Positions 25,030 through 34,518 of a stretch of 55,111 bases of DNA are shown one piece after another; within the stretch, counting starts at the first letter, position 1; each line of letters starts with the position of its first letter. The DNA is from SIG673 sp045638685 (lineage in GTDB: Bacteria; Bacillota; Clostridia; Oscillospirales; CAG-272): the NCBI GenBank assembly GCA_045638685.1, contig JAZUBT010000044.1:1-55111 (forward strand). Direction: 5' to 3'. The translations under genes and the position numbers were made by a program. Below the pieces are notes generated by a model, which saw only the letters and a program-made list of their open reading frames with translations, did not search any database and was not told the origin of the DNA.

Positions 25030-26991
25030 ATGAAAGAGAAATTTTATTTGACAACGGCAATACCGTATTGCTCGGGAAAGCCGCATATAGGTAACACCTA
25101 TGAGGTAATACTTACCGATGCGATAGCGCGTTATAAACGCCAACAAGGGTATGACGTTTTCTTCTTAACGGGTACCGACGAGCACGGCATAAAGATAGAA
25201 ACCAAGGCGGCGGAGCAGGGAATAACTCCTAAGGAGTTTGTTGACGGTGTAAACGCCAAGGTTAAAGAAATATGGTCGCTTGTCGGCGCGTCCTACGATA
25301 AATTCATAAGAACGACCGACACCTACCACAAAAATGCCGTTTCCCACATATTCCAGAGACTTCTTGATAAGGGAGATATTTACAAGGGAGAATATGAGGG
25401 CTGGTACTGTGTTCCGGACGAGTCCTTCTTCACCGATACACAGGTGGTTGACGGAAAATGTCCCGACTGCGGCAGGCCCGTTGAAAGGGCAAGAGAGGAA
25501 GCGTACTTCTTTAGAATGAGTAAGTACGCCGATAAGCTTTTAAAGCATATAGAGGAAAACCCCGGGTTCGTTGAGCCGGAGTCAAGACTTAAGGAGATGG
25601 TAAACAACTTCTTAAAGCCGGGACTTCAGGATCTCTGCGTAACCAGAAGCTCCTTTACGTGGGGCGTTCCGGTGCCGAATGACGAAAAGCACGTAATATA
25701 TGTATGGATTGATGCGCTTTCCAACTACATTACCGCTCTCGGATACGACGTTGACGAGCAAGGCGAGCTTTTCAAAAAATATTGGCCGTGCGACGTTCAC
25801 GTAATCGGAAAGGACATTGTAAGATTCCACACTATTTACTGGCCTATTATGCTTCTTGCGCTTGACGTACCGCTTCCGAAAAAGATATACGGCCACGGCT
25901 GGCTTAACTTCGGAACGGATAAAATGTCAAAGTCCAGAGGCAACGTAATGTATGCCGACGAGCTTTCCGAGCTGTTCGGCGTAGATGGAGTAAGATACTA
26001 CACGCTTTCCGCGATGCCGTTTGCGTCTGACGGAAGCATAACCTATGAAAGCATTATCTCCGCGTACAATACCGACCTTGCGAATAACCTCGGAAACCTT
26101 GTAAACCGTACCGTTGCCATGAATAAAAAATATTTTGGCAAAAGGGTTCAGGAAAGAGGGGAGACAGAGGGAACCGACGCAGAGCTTATTGAAGCGATCA
26201 CCAAGGCTGTAAACGACGTAAAGACGTTTATGGACGGTTACCGCGTATCCGATGCGCTTTCCGCGATATTTGACGCACTCCGCCGCGCAAACAAGTATAT
26301 AGACGAAACCACCCCGTGGACACTCGCTAAGACCGAGGGGGCGGAAAAGCGTCTCGGTACGGTGCTTTACAACCTTCTTGAAACGATAAGAATAGGCGCG
26401 GTGCTCCTTGCTCCGTTTATTCCCGAAACGTCGAAAAAGATACTTCAGCAGTTAGGAACCGACTGCGAGAGCACTGAGTTCGGCGGACTTGCAGCAGGCA
26501 CGGAGACGGAGGAGCCGGCAGTGCTTTTCGCACGAATAGACGAAAAGGAATTTTTTGAAAAGCTTAGTGAAAAAAATAAAGATGTAGAAGAGGAAAAGAA
26601 AATGGAAGAAGTAAAGAATGAAGCAGTAGAAACAGAAGCACTCGAAAAGGAATACGAGCCGCTGGCTCCCGTTATAGAGTTTGACGACTTTTTAAAGCCC
26701 GATCTCCGCGTAGCGAAGGTTCTTGAGTGTGAGGCGGTACCGAAGTCCAAAAAGCTTCTTAAGCTTCAGCTTGACCTTGGGTTTGAAAAGAGACAGGTTC
26801 TTTCCGGTATAGCTAAGTTCTATAAGCCCGAGGATCTTATAGGCAAAAAGCTGGTTATGGTAGCAAACCTTAAGCCGAGAATGATGGGCGGCGAGGAAAG
26901 CAACGGTATGGTTCTCGCATCCGGCGGACACGACGACGTTAAGGTTCTGTTTGCACACGACGATGCGGTTATCGGCGACAGAGTAGGCTGA
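25030..26991 (+). CDS. metG: Methionine-tRNA ligase with C-terminal tRNA-binding domain
   Basis: Charges initiator and elongator tRNA-Met. The 653-residue protein has TAIPYCSGKPHIGNTYEV (HIGH-like), GTDEHGIKIETKA, a single zinc-knuckle remnant (CPDCGRPVERAREEAYFFR), WIDALSNYITALG, and KMSKS at 298-302 followed by RGN. A Lys/Glu-rich linker (about 515-545) leads into an EMAPII-like tRNA-binding domain starting FDDFLKPDLRVAKVLECEAV and ending near GVE-like MVLASGG. The two-domain form is usual in Firmicutes. tatD follows after 15 bases, the conserved metG-tatD pair. Confidence 0.97.
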   Translation: MKEKFYLTTAIPYCSGKPHIGNTYEVILTDAIARYKRQQGYDVFFLTGTDEHGIKIETKAAEQGITPKEFVDGVNAKVKEIWSLVGASYDKFIRTTDTYHKNAVSHIFQRLLDKGDIYKGEYEGWYCVPDESFFTDTQVVDGKCPDCGRPVERAREEAYFFRMSKYADKLLKHIEENPGFVEPESRLKEMVNNFLKPGLQDLCVTRSSFTWGVPVPNDEKHVIYVWIDALSNYITALGYDVDEQGELFKKYWPCDVHVIGKDIVRFHTIYWPIMLLALDVPLPKKIYGHGWLNFGTDKMSKSRGNVMYADELSELFGVDGVRYYTLSAMPFASDGSITYESIISAYNTDLANNLGNLVNRTVAMNKKYFGKRVQERGETEGTDAELIEAITKAVNDVKTFMDGYRVSDALSAIFDALRRANKYIDETTPWTLAKTEGAEKRLGTVLYNLLETIRIGAVLLAPFIPETSKKILQQLGTDCESTEFGGLAAGTETEEPAVLFARIDEKEFFEKLSEKNKDVEEEKKMEEVKNEAVETEALEKEYEPLAPVIEFDDFLKPDLRVAKVLECEAVPKSKKLLKLQLDLGFEKRQVLSGIAKFYKPEDLIGKKLVMVANLKPRMMGGEESNGMVLASGGHDDVKVLFAHDDAVIGDRVG

Positions 26992-27006
26992 TTAATTTAA
27001 TCTGTA

Positions 27007-27810
27007 ATGGAAATAAACGATACACGGGGGCTGCTTTTTGATACCCACGCGCACTACGATGACGCCCGCTTTGACGGAGATAGGGATGCCATTATAGCAT
27101 CTCTGCCCGAGAACGGGGTGGGGGCTGTGGTTGATATAGGCTGCTCCTTTGATACAATTCCGAAGGCAATTCAGCTTGCGGAAAAATACAAGTTTTTCTA
27201 CGCGAGCGCCGGCCTGCACCCTAACGACACGCAGGCGGCAGAGGATAACCCCCATACAGTTAAACTGCTTAAAGAATATCTTTCTCACCCGAAGGTGGTG
27301 GCGATAGGTGAGATAGGACTTGACTACCACTGGGACGAACCGTCAAGAGAGATTCAGAAAAAGTGGTTTAGGGCGCAGCTTTCTCTTGCCGAGGAGACGG
27401 GGTATCCCGTTATTATACACGACAGAGACGCGCACGGCGACACTATGGAGATAATTCGTGAGTACCCTAAGGTTACGGGGATTTTTCATAGCTTCAGCGG
27501 AAGCCCCGAAATGGCAAGGGAGCTTACCGATAGGGGATATTATATCTCCTTTTCGGGAGTTCTTACCTTTAAAAACGCGGCAAAGCTTCCTGAGGTAGCA
27601 AGGGCGGTGCCCTCTGACAGAATGCTTATTGAAACAGACTGCCCGTATCTTGCTCCGCACCCGCACAGGGGAAAGAGAAATGACTCTATTCTTATGAGAT
27701 ACACGGCGGAAAGGCTTGCAGAGATAAAAGGAATGACCTACGACGAGGTTTGCAGAGTAACCTTTGAAAACGCCGAAAGGGTTTATCGGATGCATAGGAG
27801 AGATTTATAA
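27007..27810 (+). CDS. tatD: TatD family metal-dependent hydrolase
   Basis: A metal-dependent hydrolase of the TIM-barrel amidohydrolase type, reported as a DNase/3'-5' exonuclease in other bacteria. The metal ligands H14 and H16 are in FDTHAHYDDARFDGD. GEIGLDYHWD carries the bridging glutamate, VIIHDRDAHGD the next histidine, IFHSFSGSPEMA another, and ETDCPYLAPHPHRGKRND the final aspartate with the family signature. Length 267 is standard. The start has no strong ribosome site and lies 15 bases past metG, so coupled translation is likely. Confidence 0.95.
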   Translation: MEINDTRGLLFDTHAHYDDARFDGDRDAIIASLPENGVGAVVDIGCSFDTIPKAIQLAEKYKFFYASAGLHPNDTQAAEDNPHTVKLLKEYLSHPKVVAIGEIGLDYHWDEPSREIQKKWFRAQLSLAEETGYPVIIHDRDAHGDTMEIIREYPKVTGIFHSFSGSPEMARELTDRGYYISFSGVLTFKNAAKLPEVARAVPSDRMLIETDCPYLAPHPHRGKRNDSILMRYTAERLAEIKGMTYDEVCRVTFENAERVYRMHRRDL

Positions 27811-27922
27811 GGTGTGTAGGCGCATAGCCTATGCATTTGCTATGTAAAATTAAATACAGCGGTTACCGAACAGTGTTTAATGGGAAGTACCCGAAAAAAC
27901 ACCCCGACAGAGAGGAGCAGTT

Positions 27923-28903
27923 ATGAACAATATTACTTTAAAGGAAGCGGCGAGACTTTTCGTCGGAAAAAGGAACATACGTCTTTTATGCCACATACGA
28001 CCCGACGGAGACACGCTTGGCTCTGCTTTCGGACTTAAATACGTTCTGGAAGCGTCGGGAAAGCATAAGGTAAACATCGTTTGCGAGGACGAGATACCGA
28101 AGCGCCTTCTGTTTTTAACAGAGGGTGTCAGCAGACTCGCTCCTGACAACACGGCGGAAAATCTACCCGAGCTTATATGCTCCATCGACTGCGCCGAGCT
28201 TCACAGAATAGGCAGAACCTACGAAGGGATAGTCGATTTGAAAATTGATCACCACCAGGACGGTGGAAGCTACGCTGAAAGAAACTATACCGAAGAGGAC
28301 GCGGCGGCAACGGGTGAAATTATTTACGCTCTTGCCCGCGAGCTTGAGGAAATAGGCGAGGGAATACTGACAAAGGATGCGGCAACCGCGCTTTACGCGG
28401 CGCTCTCCTCGGACACCGGATCGTTTAAATACTCAAACGTAACGTCAAGGACGCTTAGAATAGCGGCAGACCTTATTGACGCAGAGGCAAATTGCGCAGA
28501 CGTTGTATATAGGCTTTTCGGCATAAAAACTCTTGGAGAAATAGCCGCGCAGGAGATAATGCTAAGTAACTTTGAGCTTTATCTCGGAGGAAGCGTTGCG
28601 TTTCTTCTTATAACCAACGAAATGAAAAAGGGAATATCCGATGACGACTTCGGGGACGTTGTTTCTCAGCTTCGCGAGATAGAGGGTGTTGAGCTTTCCG
28701 TTACCGTTCGTCAGGAGGATACCGACGCCACGTCGTACAGAATTTCAATGCGCTCGGGAGAGAACATAAGCTCAAGTGAGCTTTGCAAGCTTCTCGGAGG
28801 CGGCGGACACGAAAGAGCCGCAGGCGCGGTTATAAAAGCCGACTCGTCTGAAAAAGCGCGTAAAACCGTTCTTGACGCCGTGCTCGGCGCTTTGAAAAAG
28901 TAA
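27923..28903 (+). CDS. nrnA: DHH-family oligoribonuclease / pAp phosphatase (NrnA-like)
   Basis: Degrades short RNA oligomers and dephosphorylates 3'-phosphoadenosine 5'-phosphate. The DHH domain has CHIRPDGDTLGSAFGL (H24, D28, D30), a CSIDCAELHRIG segment, and DHH at 109-111. SSDTGSFKYSNVT adds the next metal/phosphate region. The DHHA1 domain ends with LLGGGGHERAAGA near residue 295. Length 326 is typical. It precedes truB, the usual order in the rbfA-nrnA-truB group, although rbfA is 10 kb upstream here. Confidence 0.93.
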   Translation: MNNITLKEAARLFVGKRNIRLLCHIRPDGDTLGSAFGLKYVLEASGKHKVNIVCEDEIPKRLLFLTEGVSRLAPDNTAENLPELICSIDCAELHRIGRTYEGIVDLKIDHHQDGGSYAERNYTEEDAAATGEIIYALARELEEIGEGILTKDAATALYAALSSDTGSFKYSNVTSRTLRIAADLIDAEANCADVVYRLFGIKTLGEIAAQEIMLSNFELYLGGSVAFLLITNEMKKGISDDDFGDVVSQLREIEGVELSVTVRQEDTDATSYRISMRSGENISSSELCKLLGGGGHERAAGAVIKADSSEKARKTVLDAVLGALKK

Positions 28904-28979
28904 GGAAACAAGGCTTTTGAAAAGACACAAGGCGGGGCTTAATATAGAAGGTTTCGCCAAATTTTTCGTACCGCAAGAC

Positions 28980-29006
28980 TTGACGTACAAAAGCAAAGAG
29001 TATAAT
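28980..29006 (+). promoter_or_regulatory. Possible promoter before truB
   Basis: TTGACG at 28980-28985 and TATAAT at 29001-29006, but the spacer is only 15 bases. truB could equally be read from upstream. Confidence 0.4.
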
Positions 29007-29117
29007 TAAAAGGTACGGTTAAAGCATAGAAGCTGTAAAAACAAGCAGGTAAAGATAAAGGCAAAAACAGAAAATAAAAAACAGCAGGTTAAAATCTAAG
29101 GGTGAGGGGGAGCCGAA

Positions 29118-30029
29118 ATGAGTGAAGAGATGCTTTCGGGCGTACTGTGCTTTAATAAGCCGGTGGGGTGTACCTCTCACGACGTAATTTACAGAGTGCG
29201 TAAGCTTTACGGCACAAGACAGGTTGGACATACGGGAACGCTTGATCCGCTTGCCGAGGGCGTTCTGGTTGTTATGGTCGGCCGCGCTGTAAAGGCTTCG
29301 GAGCTTCTTTCATCTGATACAAAGGAGTACGTTGCGACTCTTAAGCTCGGCCTTACTACGGATACCGAGGATATAACCGGTACCGTTTTAACAAAATATA
29401 CGGGCGTGCTGCCCGACTTTTCCGCGGTAAAGACGGCTGCGGGTGAGTTTGTCGGAGATATTATGCAGACGCCGCCTATGTACAGCGCGCTTAAGGTTGA
29501 CGGAAAGAAGCTTGTTGACCTTGCCCGAAGCGGAAAGACTGTTGAAAGAGAAAAGCGCAGCGTAAGAGTGGAAAGGCTGGATGTTTTTGAAACCGATACG
29601 GAGGGAGAATATCTCCTTAACGTTCGCGTATCAAAGGGGACGTACATAAGAACGCTCTGTGCCGATATAGGGCAGCGCCTTGGCTGCGGAGCGGTTATGA
29701 AAACCCTTATACGGACGAGCGCGGGTGCGTTTGGAATAGAAAAGAGCTACACAGAGGAGCAGTTAAAATCAATGACCCCCGAGGAGAGGGTGGCGGCGCT
29801 TACGCCTGTTGATACGCTTTTCGAGGACGCCCCGAAGGTGGTTTTGTCCGATTTCTTTGCGCGACTTGCCCTGTGCGGTTGTGAGATATATCAGAAAAAG
29901 ATAAAAACCGACATTCCCGCGGGAGCGCTTGTAAGAATGTGCGATAAAAACGGATTTTTCGCGGTAGGCAGGGTGCAGGAGTTTCCCGACGGAAGCGCGA
30001 TAAAGCCGCTAAAACAGTTCAGAATTTGA
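29118..30029 (+). CDS. truB: tRNA pseudouridine(55) synthase
   Basis: Converts U55 in the T-loop of tRNAs to pseudouridine. The N-terminal signature LCFNKPVGCTSHDVIYRVRK and the catalytic D43 in GHTGTLDPLAEGVLVV are clear, followed by KEYVATLKLGLTTDTEDITG, PPMYSALKVDGKKLVDLARS and KGTYIRTLCADIGQRLG. A C-terminal PUA-like region ends the 303-residue protein. ribF, a frequent next gene, is absent; a terminator closes the unit. Confidence 0.96.
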   Translation: MSEEMLSGVLCFNKPVGCTSHDVIYRVRKLYGTRQVGHTGTLDPLAEGVLVVMVGRAVKASELLSSDTKEYVATLKLGLTTDTEDITGTVLTKYTGVLPDFSAVKTAAGEFVGDIMQTPPMYSALKVDGKKLVDLARSGKTVEREKRSVRVERLDVFETDTEGEYLLNVRVSKGTYIRTLCADIGQRLGCGAVMKTLIRTSAGAFGIEKSYTEEQLKSMTPEERVAALTPVDTLFEDAPKVVLSDFFARLALCGCEIYQKKIKTDIPAGALVRMCDKNGFFAVGRVQEFPDGSAIKPLKQFRI

Positions 30030-30144
30030 ACGGAAGATCGCCTTGAGCGAGCAGTTGCTGACGGCGGCAAAGGGGACAACAGCCGTGATGCAAGAGGATT
30101 GCAAACCTCAAACGGCAGAGGTTATTCAGAGCTTAAATTATATC

Positions 30145-30195
30145 AAAAATAAACGGCGGCTATTTGGACTAACCAATAACCGCCGTTTATTTTTG
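30145..30195. terminator. Terminator between truB and rny
   Basis: aaataaacggcgg (30147-30159) pairs with ccgccgtttattt (30180-30192), with further imperfect pairing inside, followed by TTG. Confidence 0.82.
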
Positions 30196-30247
30196 CCTGA
30201 TACATTTATGTCAAAACTATAAATTTTTCAAACTTTACAAAATAGAC

Positions 30248-30276
30248 TTGACATTTAATATAAATAAGTATAAAAT
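30248..30276 (+). promoter_or_regulatory. Promoter of rny
   Basis: TTGACA at 30248-30253 and TAAAAT at 30271-30276 with a 17-base spacer. An exact TATAAT at 30276-30281 has too long a spacer. Confidence 0.6.
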
Positions 30277-30356
30277 ATAATGTGTGTAATTGTTTAATTA
30301 AATAAAATTAATTTTAACATTAACATAAAAAATTTATTACATCAAAGGAGGATAAT

Positions 30357-31904
30357 ATGACACTGCTTGAAATCATATTACTTATTGCAACAGTTCTTTC
30401 ATGTGTCATCGGTATCTTCCTTGGTTATTTCCTTCGTAAGAAAAACGCAGAAGCTAAAATCGGTTCTGCCGAACAAGAAGCCAAACGAATAGTTGACGAG
30501 GCCGCAAAAGAGGCGGAAGCCGGCAAAAAGGCAGCGATTGTAGAAGCCAAGGAACAGATACTCAGAGACAAAAACGAAGCCGAGCGCGAGTTTAAGGAAC
30601 AGCGTTCCGAGCTTACACGACAGGAGCACAGACTCGCGTCAAGAGAGGAAACTCTCGACAGAAAAAGCGAGGCGCTTGACCGCAAAAACGAACAGCTTAA
30701 CGACAGGCTCAAAGAGGCTGACGTCGTTAAAGCGGAAATTCAGGAGGTACTCGCAAAGCATTTAACCGAGCTCCAGAAAATTTCGGGTTATACCGTTGAG
30801 GAGGCAAAGGCGGAGCTTCTTTCCAGAATAGAGGCAGACGTTCAGCACGATGCCGCGCTCAAAATAATCGAAATTGAGTCCAGACTTAAAGAGGAGGCTG
30901 ACCAGAAGGCGAGAGACATTATTTCTCTTGCAATTCAGCGCTGCGCCTCTGACCACGTATCCGAGACTACCGTTTCGGCGGTAACTCTCCCGAGTGATGA
31001 AATGAAGGGAAGAATTATCGGACGTGAGGGAAGAAACATTAGAGCGATAGAACAGCTCACCGGTGTAGATTTAATTATTGACGACACTCCCGAAACGATA
31101 GCGATTTCCTGCTTCGACCCTGTTCGCAGAGAGATTGCAAGGCTTACTCTTGAAAAGCTGATTTCGGACGGACGTATCCATCCGACCAGAATTGAGGATA
31201 CCGTTGAAAAATCGCGTAAAGAGGTTGAAAACGAAATAAAGCAGGCGGGAGAAAGGGCAACCTTTGAAATAGGAATCCACGCCATAAGCCCCGAGCTTGT
31301 AAAGCTTCTCGGAAGACTTAAGTACCGTACCAGCTACGGTCAGAACGTACTTATTCACTCGCTTGAGGTTGCGTACATTTCCGGAATAATAGCGGACGAG
31401 CTTGGTGTTGACAGCGTTATTGCAAAGAGAGCGGGACTTCTCCACGACGTAGGAAAGGCGCTTACGGCGGAAATCGAAGGCTCTCACGTTCAGCTTGGCG
31501 TTGATATTGCAAAGAAGCACAAGGAGAACGCAGAGGTTATCCACGCTATCGAGGCGCACCATAACGATATTGAGCCGAACACCGTTATTGCCGTTATCGT
31601 TCAAGCGGCTGACGCCATCTCCGCGGCAAGACCGGGAGCGCGCCGCGAAAACCTTGAAAACTACATCAAGAGACTTCAGAAGCTTGAGGAAATCGCAAAC
31701 AGCTTTGGCGGCGTTGAGAAATCCTACGCTGTTCAGGCGGGACGCGAGGTTCGTATAATGGTTAAGCCTGAGGCGGTAAACGACGAGCAGATGGTTCTCG
31801 TTGCCCGCGACATAGTCAAGAAAATCGAGGAAAGCCTTGAATATCCCGGACAGATCAAGATTAACGTCATTCGGGAAAGCAGAGCGGTTGACTACGCAAA
31901 ATAA
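30357..31904 (+). CDS. rny: Ribonuclease Y
   Basis: A membrane-anchored endoribonuclease that starts mRNA decay in many Firmicutes. The 515-residue protein has one N-terminal membrane helix (LLEIILLIATVLSCVIGIFL), a long coiled coil rich in Glu/Lys/Arg (about 30-190), a KH domain with MKGRIIGREGRNIRAIEQLT (about 210-265), and an HD domain whose metal pair is in LLHDVGKAL (about H363, D364) with HHNDIEPN further on. The C terminus INVIRESRAVDYAK is typical. AAAGGAGG precedes the ATG. ymdB follows, as in Bacillus. Confidence 0.97.
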   Translation: MTLLEIILLIATVLSCVIGIFLGYFLRKKNAEAKIGSAEQEAKRIVDEAAKEAEAGKKAAIVEAKEQILRDKNEAEREFKEQRSELTRQEHRLASREETLDRKSEALDRKNEQLNDRLKEADVVKAEIQEVLAKHLTELQKISGYTVEEAKAELLSRIEADVQHDAALKIIEIESRLKEEADQKARDIISLAIQRCASDHVSETTVSAVTLPSDEMKGRIIGREGRNIRAIEQLTGVDLIIDDTPETIAISCFDPVRREIARLTLEKLISDGRIHPTRIEDTVEKSRKEVENEIKQAGERATFEIGIHAISPELVKLLGRLKYRTSYGQNVLIHSLEVAYISGIIADELGVDSVIAKRAGLLHDVGKALTAEIEGSHVQLGVDIAKKHKENAEVIHAIEAHHNDIEPNTVIAVIVQAADAISAARPGARRENLENYIKRLQKLEEIANSFGGVEKSYAVQAGREVRIMVKPEAVNDEQMVLVARDIVKKIEESLEYPGQIKINVIRESRAVDYAK

Positions 31905-31922
31905 AAACAAATTTTAAAATAG

Positions 31923-31965
31923 AAGGGGCTATCGCAGATATTCTTGCAGTAGCCCCTTTTGTTTT
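31923..31965 (+). terminator. Terminator after rny
   Basis: The 9-bp stem aaggggcta/tagcccctt closes a partly paired loop and is followed by TTGTTTTT. Confidence 0.78.
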
Positions 31966-32109
31966 TAAGACGGCGCTGTTTGACAGCCGTTCAAAGAGAA
32001 AAGGCACGTCTAAGCTGGGTTGTTTAAGCCGCTGTTTGCGGAGAACAAATGGTTATAAATAAATCAGAGAGCAAATTATTGTAAATAAAACAGAAGGCGG
32101 AAAATAAAT

Positions 32110-32874
32110 ATGAAAATACTTGCGGTTGGAGACGTAACGGGAGATATAGGGGTAAGCTACCTTGAAAAAAATCTGCGCCGTTTTAAACAGGCGGAGGGTA
32201 TTGATTTCACCATAGTCAACGCGGAAAACTCGGCAAGCGGAAACGGTCTTGACAGAAGATCTGCCGAAGGGTTGTTTTCGGCGGGGGCAGACGTGCTGAC
32301 GGGTGGAAACCACATATTCAGAATATCTCCGGCTTACGGTTACATTGACGAAAACGAATATATAGTGCGTCCCGCAAACTTCCCTGATAGCTGCCCCGGT
32401 AGGGGGCACGCGGTTTATGACTGCGGGAGGGAAAGAATACTTGTTATAAACGTGCTCGGTACGGTTTATATGGAGAGCCTTGCCTGTCCCTTTAAAACGG
32501 TAGAGGAAATACTGAAAAAAGAGGAAGGAAATTATACGCTTTCCTTTCTTGACGTCCACGCTGAGGCGACCTCGGAAAAGGCAGCGATAGCGAGATACTT
32601 TGACGGAAAAATCACGGGAGTTTTCGGCACCCATACCCACGTTCAGACAGCTGATGCGAGGGTTTTGCCGCTTGGCACGGGTTTTATTACCGATATAGGT
32701 ATGTGTGGTCCGGAAAACTCAATTCTCGGTGTAAAATGCGACAGAGTTATAGATAAAATGAGACTTCATCTTCCGAGAAAATTTGAATACGCAGACGGAG
32801 AGACGAGCGCCACAGGTGTCGTTTTTAACGTTGAAAACGGACGCGTTACAGAGGTAAGGGGAGTAAGGTTTTAA
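32110..32874 (+). CDS. ymdB: YmdB family metallophosphoesterase
   Basis: A calcineurin-like phosphodiesterase (TIGR00282 family) with reported activity on 2',3'-cyclic nucleotides, linked in Bacillus to late adaptive gene expression. The metal-binding sequence is visible: AVGDVTGDIG (first aspartate), VNAENSASGNG (Glu-Asn), TGGNHIFR, DVHAEATSEK and FGTHTHVQTADARVLP. Length 254 is slightly below the 264 of Bacillus. Its place after rny is conserved. The C-terminal SATGVVFNVENGRVTEV matches the family. Confidence 0.94.
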   Translation: MKILAVGDVTGDIGVSYLEKNLRRFKQAEGIDFTIVNAENSASGNGLDRRSAEGLFSAGADVLTGGNHIFRISPAYGYIDENEYIVRPANFPDSCPGRGHAVYDCGRERILVINVLGTVYMESLACPFKTVEEILKKEEGNYTLSFLDVHAEATSEKAAIARYFDGKITGVFGTHTHVQTADARVLPLGTGFITDIGMCGPENSILGVKCDRVIDKMRLHLPRKFEYADGETSATGVVFNVENGRVTEVRGVRF

Positions 32875-32922
32875 AAATTCCGGAAAAGACGAAAGCTTTT
32901 ATTATGCAAAGGAGAGGCGGGT

Positions 32923-33444
32923 ATGATGTATATTCCGATAAAAAAGCCGAAAGCGGCGACTTACACCGCTGCGGTGAGCATTGTTATTGCCACGGCGCTT
33001 TATACCGTGGGTGAGTTTGTAAAGGTAGCAAAAATGCCGTTTCAGCTTGTCGCGCTTGGAGTACTTGCGTATGGCATAATGCTTATAGCAAGATATCTGC
33101 TTACCGATTATAAGTACGTTATAACCGACTCTGAAGGAGCGGATAAGCCCCCGTCCTTTACCATAGTAAAAATTTCGGGTAAAAGAGAAACGGCGGTCGC
33201 GACCTTTGATTTCACCTCGGTTTACAAATGCTGCCGCTGTAAAAGCACGGCAGAGTTTGAAAAAGATAACGGTAAGGTTAATAAGGTGTTTAACTACTGC
33301 ACCAATTACCGCGCCGAGGACAGATACGCCGTTGCTATTGAGTTTAACGGAATGAAGGTGCTTATTTTCATTGAAGCGGATATTATTTTCGAAAGAGAGA
33401 TAGCGGCGAGAGCGGAGAAAGACGAAATAGCGATTTTAAATTAA
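32923..33444 (+). CDS. Small membrane protein with a cysteine-containing soluble domain, unknown
   Basis: A 173-residue protein with two predicted helices near the N terminus (TYTAAVSIVIATALYTV and FQLVALGVLAYGIMLIARYL), followed by a mostly beta-type domain (about 65-160) with YKYVITDSEG, VYKCCRCKSTAEF and a further Cys in FNYCTNYRAED. The CCxC group and the later Cys could bind a metal, but nothing proves it. The layout, two helices then a PH-like sheet, is seen in many unclassified Firmicutes proteins. A ribosome site AAAGGAGAGG precedes paired ATG codons. It is probably in the ymdB transcript. Confidence 0.7.
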   Translation: MMYIPIKKPKAATYTAAVSIVIATALYTVGEFVKVAKMPFQLVALGVLAYGIMLIARYLLTDYKYVITDSEGADKPPSFTIVKISGKRETAVATFDFTSVYKCCRCKSTAEFEKDNGKVNKVFNYCTNYRAEDRYAVAIEFNGMKVLIFIEADIIFEREIAARAEKDEIAILN

Positions 33445-33501
33445 ACGACCGCGTCTTAAAGGAGCGTTAATACGTGAAAATACGCGCTTGTCCGTGCGGT
33501 G

Positions 33502-33538
33502 ATAAAAAAACCGCCCCGTGCCGAAGCACAGAGCGGTA
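33502..33538 (-). terminator. Terminator of the sugar isomerase-like gene
   Basis: On the minus strand, accgc/gcggt and gtgc/gcac pair around loop ttcg with a 3-base internal mismatch, and the arm runs into TTTTTTTATC. It lies between the two convergent genes. Confidence 0.78.
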
Positions 33539-33559
33539 ATTTACATATAGAGTCAGAGA

Positions 33560-34387
33560 TTAAAATCCGAGAGATTTAAGATAATTTCTCGACATCTCAG
33601 CAGCCTCGAGAGAGGTCTGCTCGATGGGCTGATCCTGCTCGACTACGAGGTAGCTTGCGCCACTCGCAATGGCGGCTCTGAGTATGGACGGAATGTCCTG
33701 CTTGCCGTATCCAACCGGACGGAACTCAAACGCGGAGGTTTCCTTCGCGGTTTCCTTAAGACCGATAAGATTGTACATATTGTCGCTCTTTACTCCGGTG
33801 AAGTCCTTAAGGTGAACAACGGGGCAGCGTCCCGCATACTTTTTAATGTACTCTGCGGGAACCTCTCCTGCAACGTTTACCCAGCAGCAATCAAGCTCGG
33901 TAGCAAGGAGAGACGCGTCAACAGTCTCATACATATAGTCAAGACCGTAGCGTCCGTCGGGCATTCTGATAAACTCAAAGTCGTGGTTGTGGTAAAGAAG
34001 GGTAAGTCCGTTGTCGGCACACTTCTTACCGAAGGTCTTTATGGTTTCGAGAACGCCGTCAAAGCCCTCGGAGCCGGGACGGGTTTGAGCATCAAGGTAA
34101 GGTATAGCGATATACTTCATACCAAGACCCTTGCAGAGCCTTATAGCCTTATCGGGGTCGGTGGTTATCTCTACGTAGGGAACGTGAGCGGAGATAGCGG
34201 TAAGACCCGCGTCCTTAAGTCCGTTTACGAATCTTTCGTATCCGAGACCGTAATATCCTGCGGTCTCAACGTAATCGTATCCCATTTCCTTAACTTTTTT
34301 AAGAGTACCCTCAAAATCGTTCTGAAGGAAATCTCTTACAGAATAAAGCTGAAGAGCTACGGGAAGCGTCTTTTCAAATTTTAACAT
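33560..34387 (-). CDS. Sugar phosphate isomerase/epimerase (xylose isomerase-like TIM barrel)
   Basis: A 275-residue member of the AP-endonuclease-2/xylose isomerase-like barrel family, whose members isomerise or epimerise sugars or act on inositol derivatives. Family features include ALQLYSVRDFLQNDFEGTLK at the start, MGYDYVETAGYYG, LYHNHDFEF (metal histidine region), LDCCWVNVAGE, VVHLKDFTG and the closing LVVEQDQPIE. The substrate is unknown, and no transporter or kinase lies nearby. I chose the ATG at 34387 because GGAGG precedes it by about eight bases; the frame extends upstream without a site. An exact consensus promoter lies at 34449. Confidence 0.88.
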   Translation of the reverse strand: MLKFEKTLPVALQLYSVRDFLQNDFEGTLKKVKEMGYDYVETAGYYGLGYERFVNGLKDAGLTAISAHVPYVEITTDPDKAIRLCKGLGMKYIAIPYLDAQTRPGSEGFDGVLETIKTFGKKCADNGLTLLYHNHDFEFIRMPDGRYGLDYMYETVDASLLATELDCCWVNVAGEVPAEYIKKYAGRCPVVHLKDFTGVKSDNMYNLIGLKETAKETSAFEFRPVGYGKQDIPSILRAAIASGASYLVVEQDQPIEQTSLEAAEMSRNYLKSLGF

Positions 34388-34448
34388 AATAAAATCCTCC
34401 GATTTATTAAATTTTTCAAAAATTGTGGGGTTTCCCCTATGATTAAAC

Positions 34449-34477
34449 ATTATATCACAAATAAGCGATTATGTCAA
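34449..34477 (-). promoter_or_regulatory. Consensus promoter of the isomerase-like gene
   Basis: On the minus strand, TTGACA (34472-34477) and TATAAT (34449-34454) are exact consensus with a 17-base spacer. Confidence 0.85.
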
Positions 34478-34518
34478 CCTAAAAAATAAAAATTTATACT
34501 GAAAGGTGAAAGTGCGCT

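Larger units (their letters stand above)
30030..30356 (+). other. Intergenic region with terminator and promoter
   Basis: Contains a short AGCCGTGATG motif copy at 30080, the truB terminator at 30145-30195, and the rny promoter at 30248-30276. It is otherwise A/T-rich without a gene. Confidence 0.6.
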
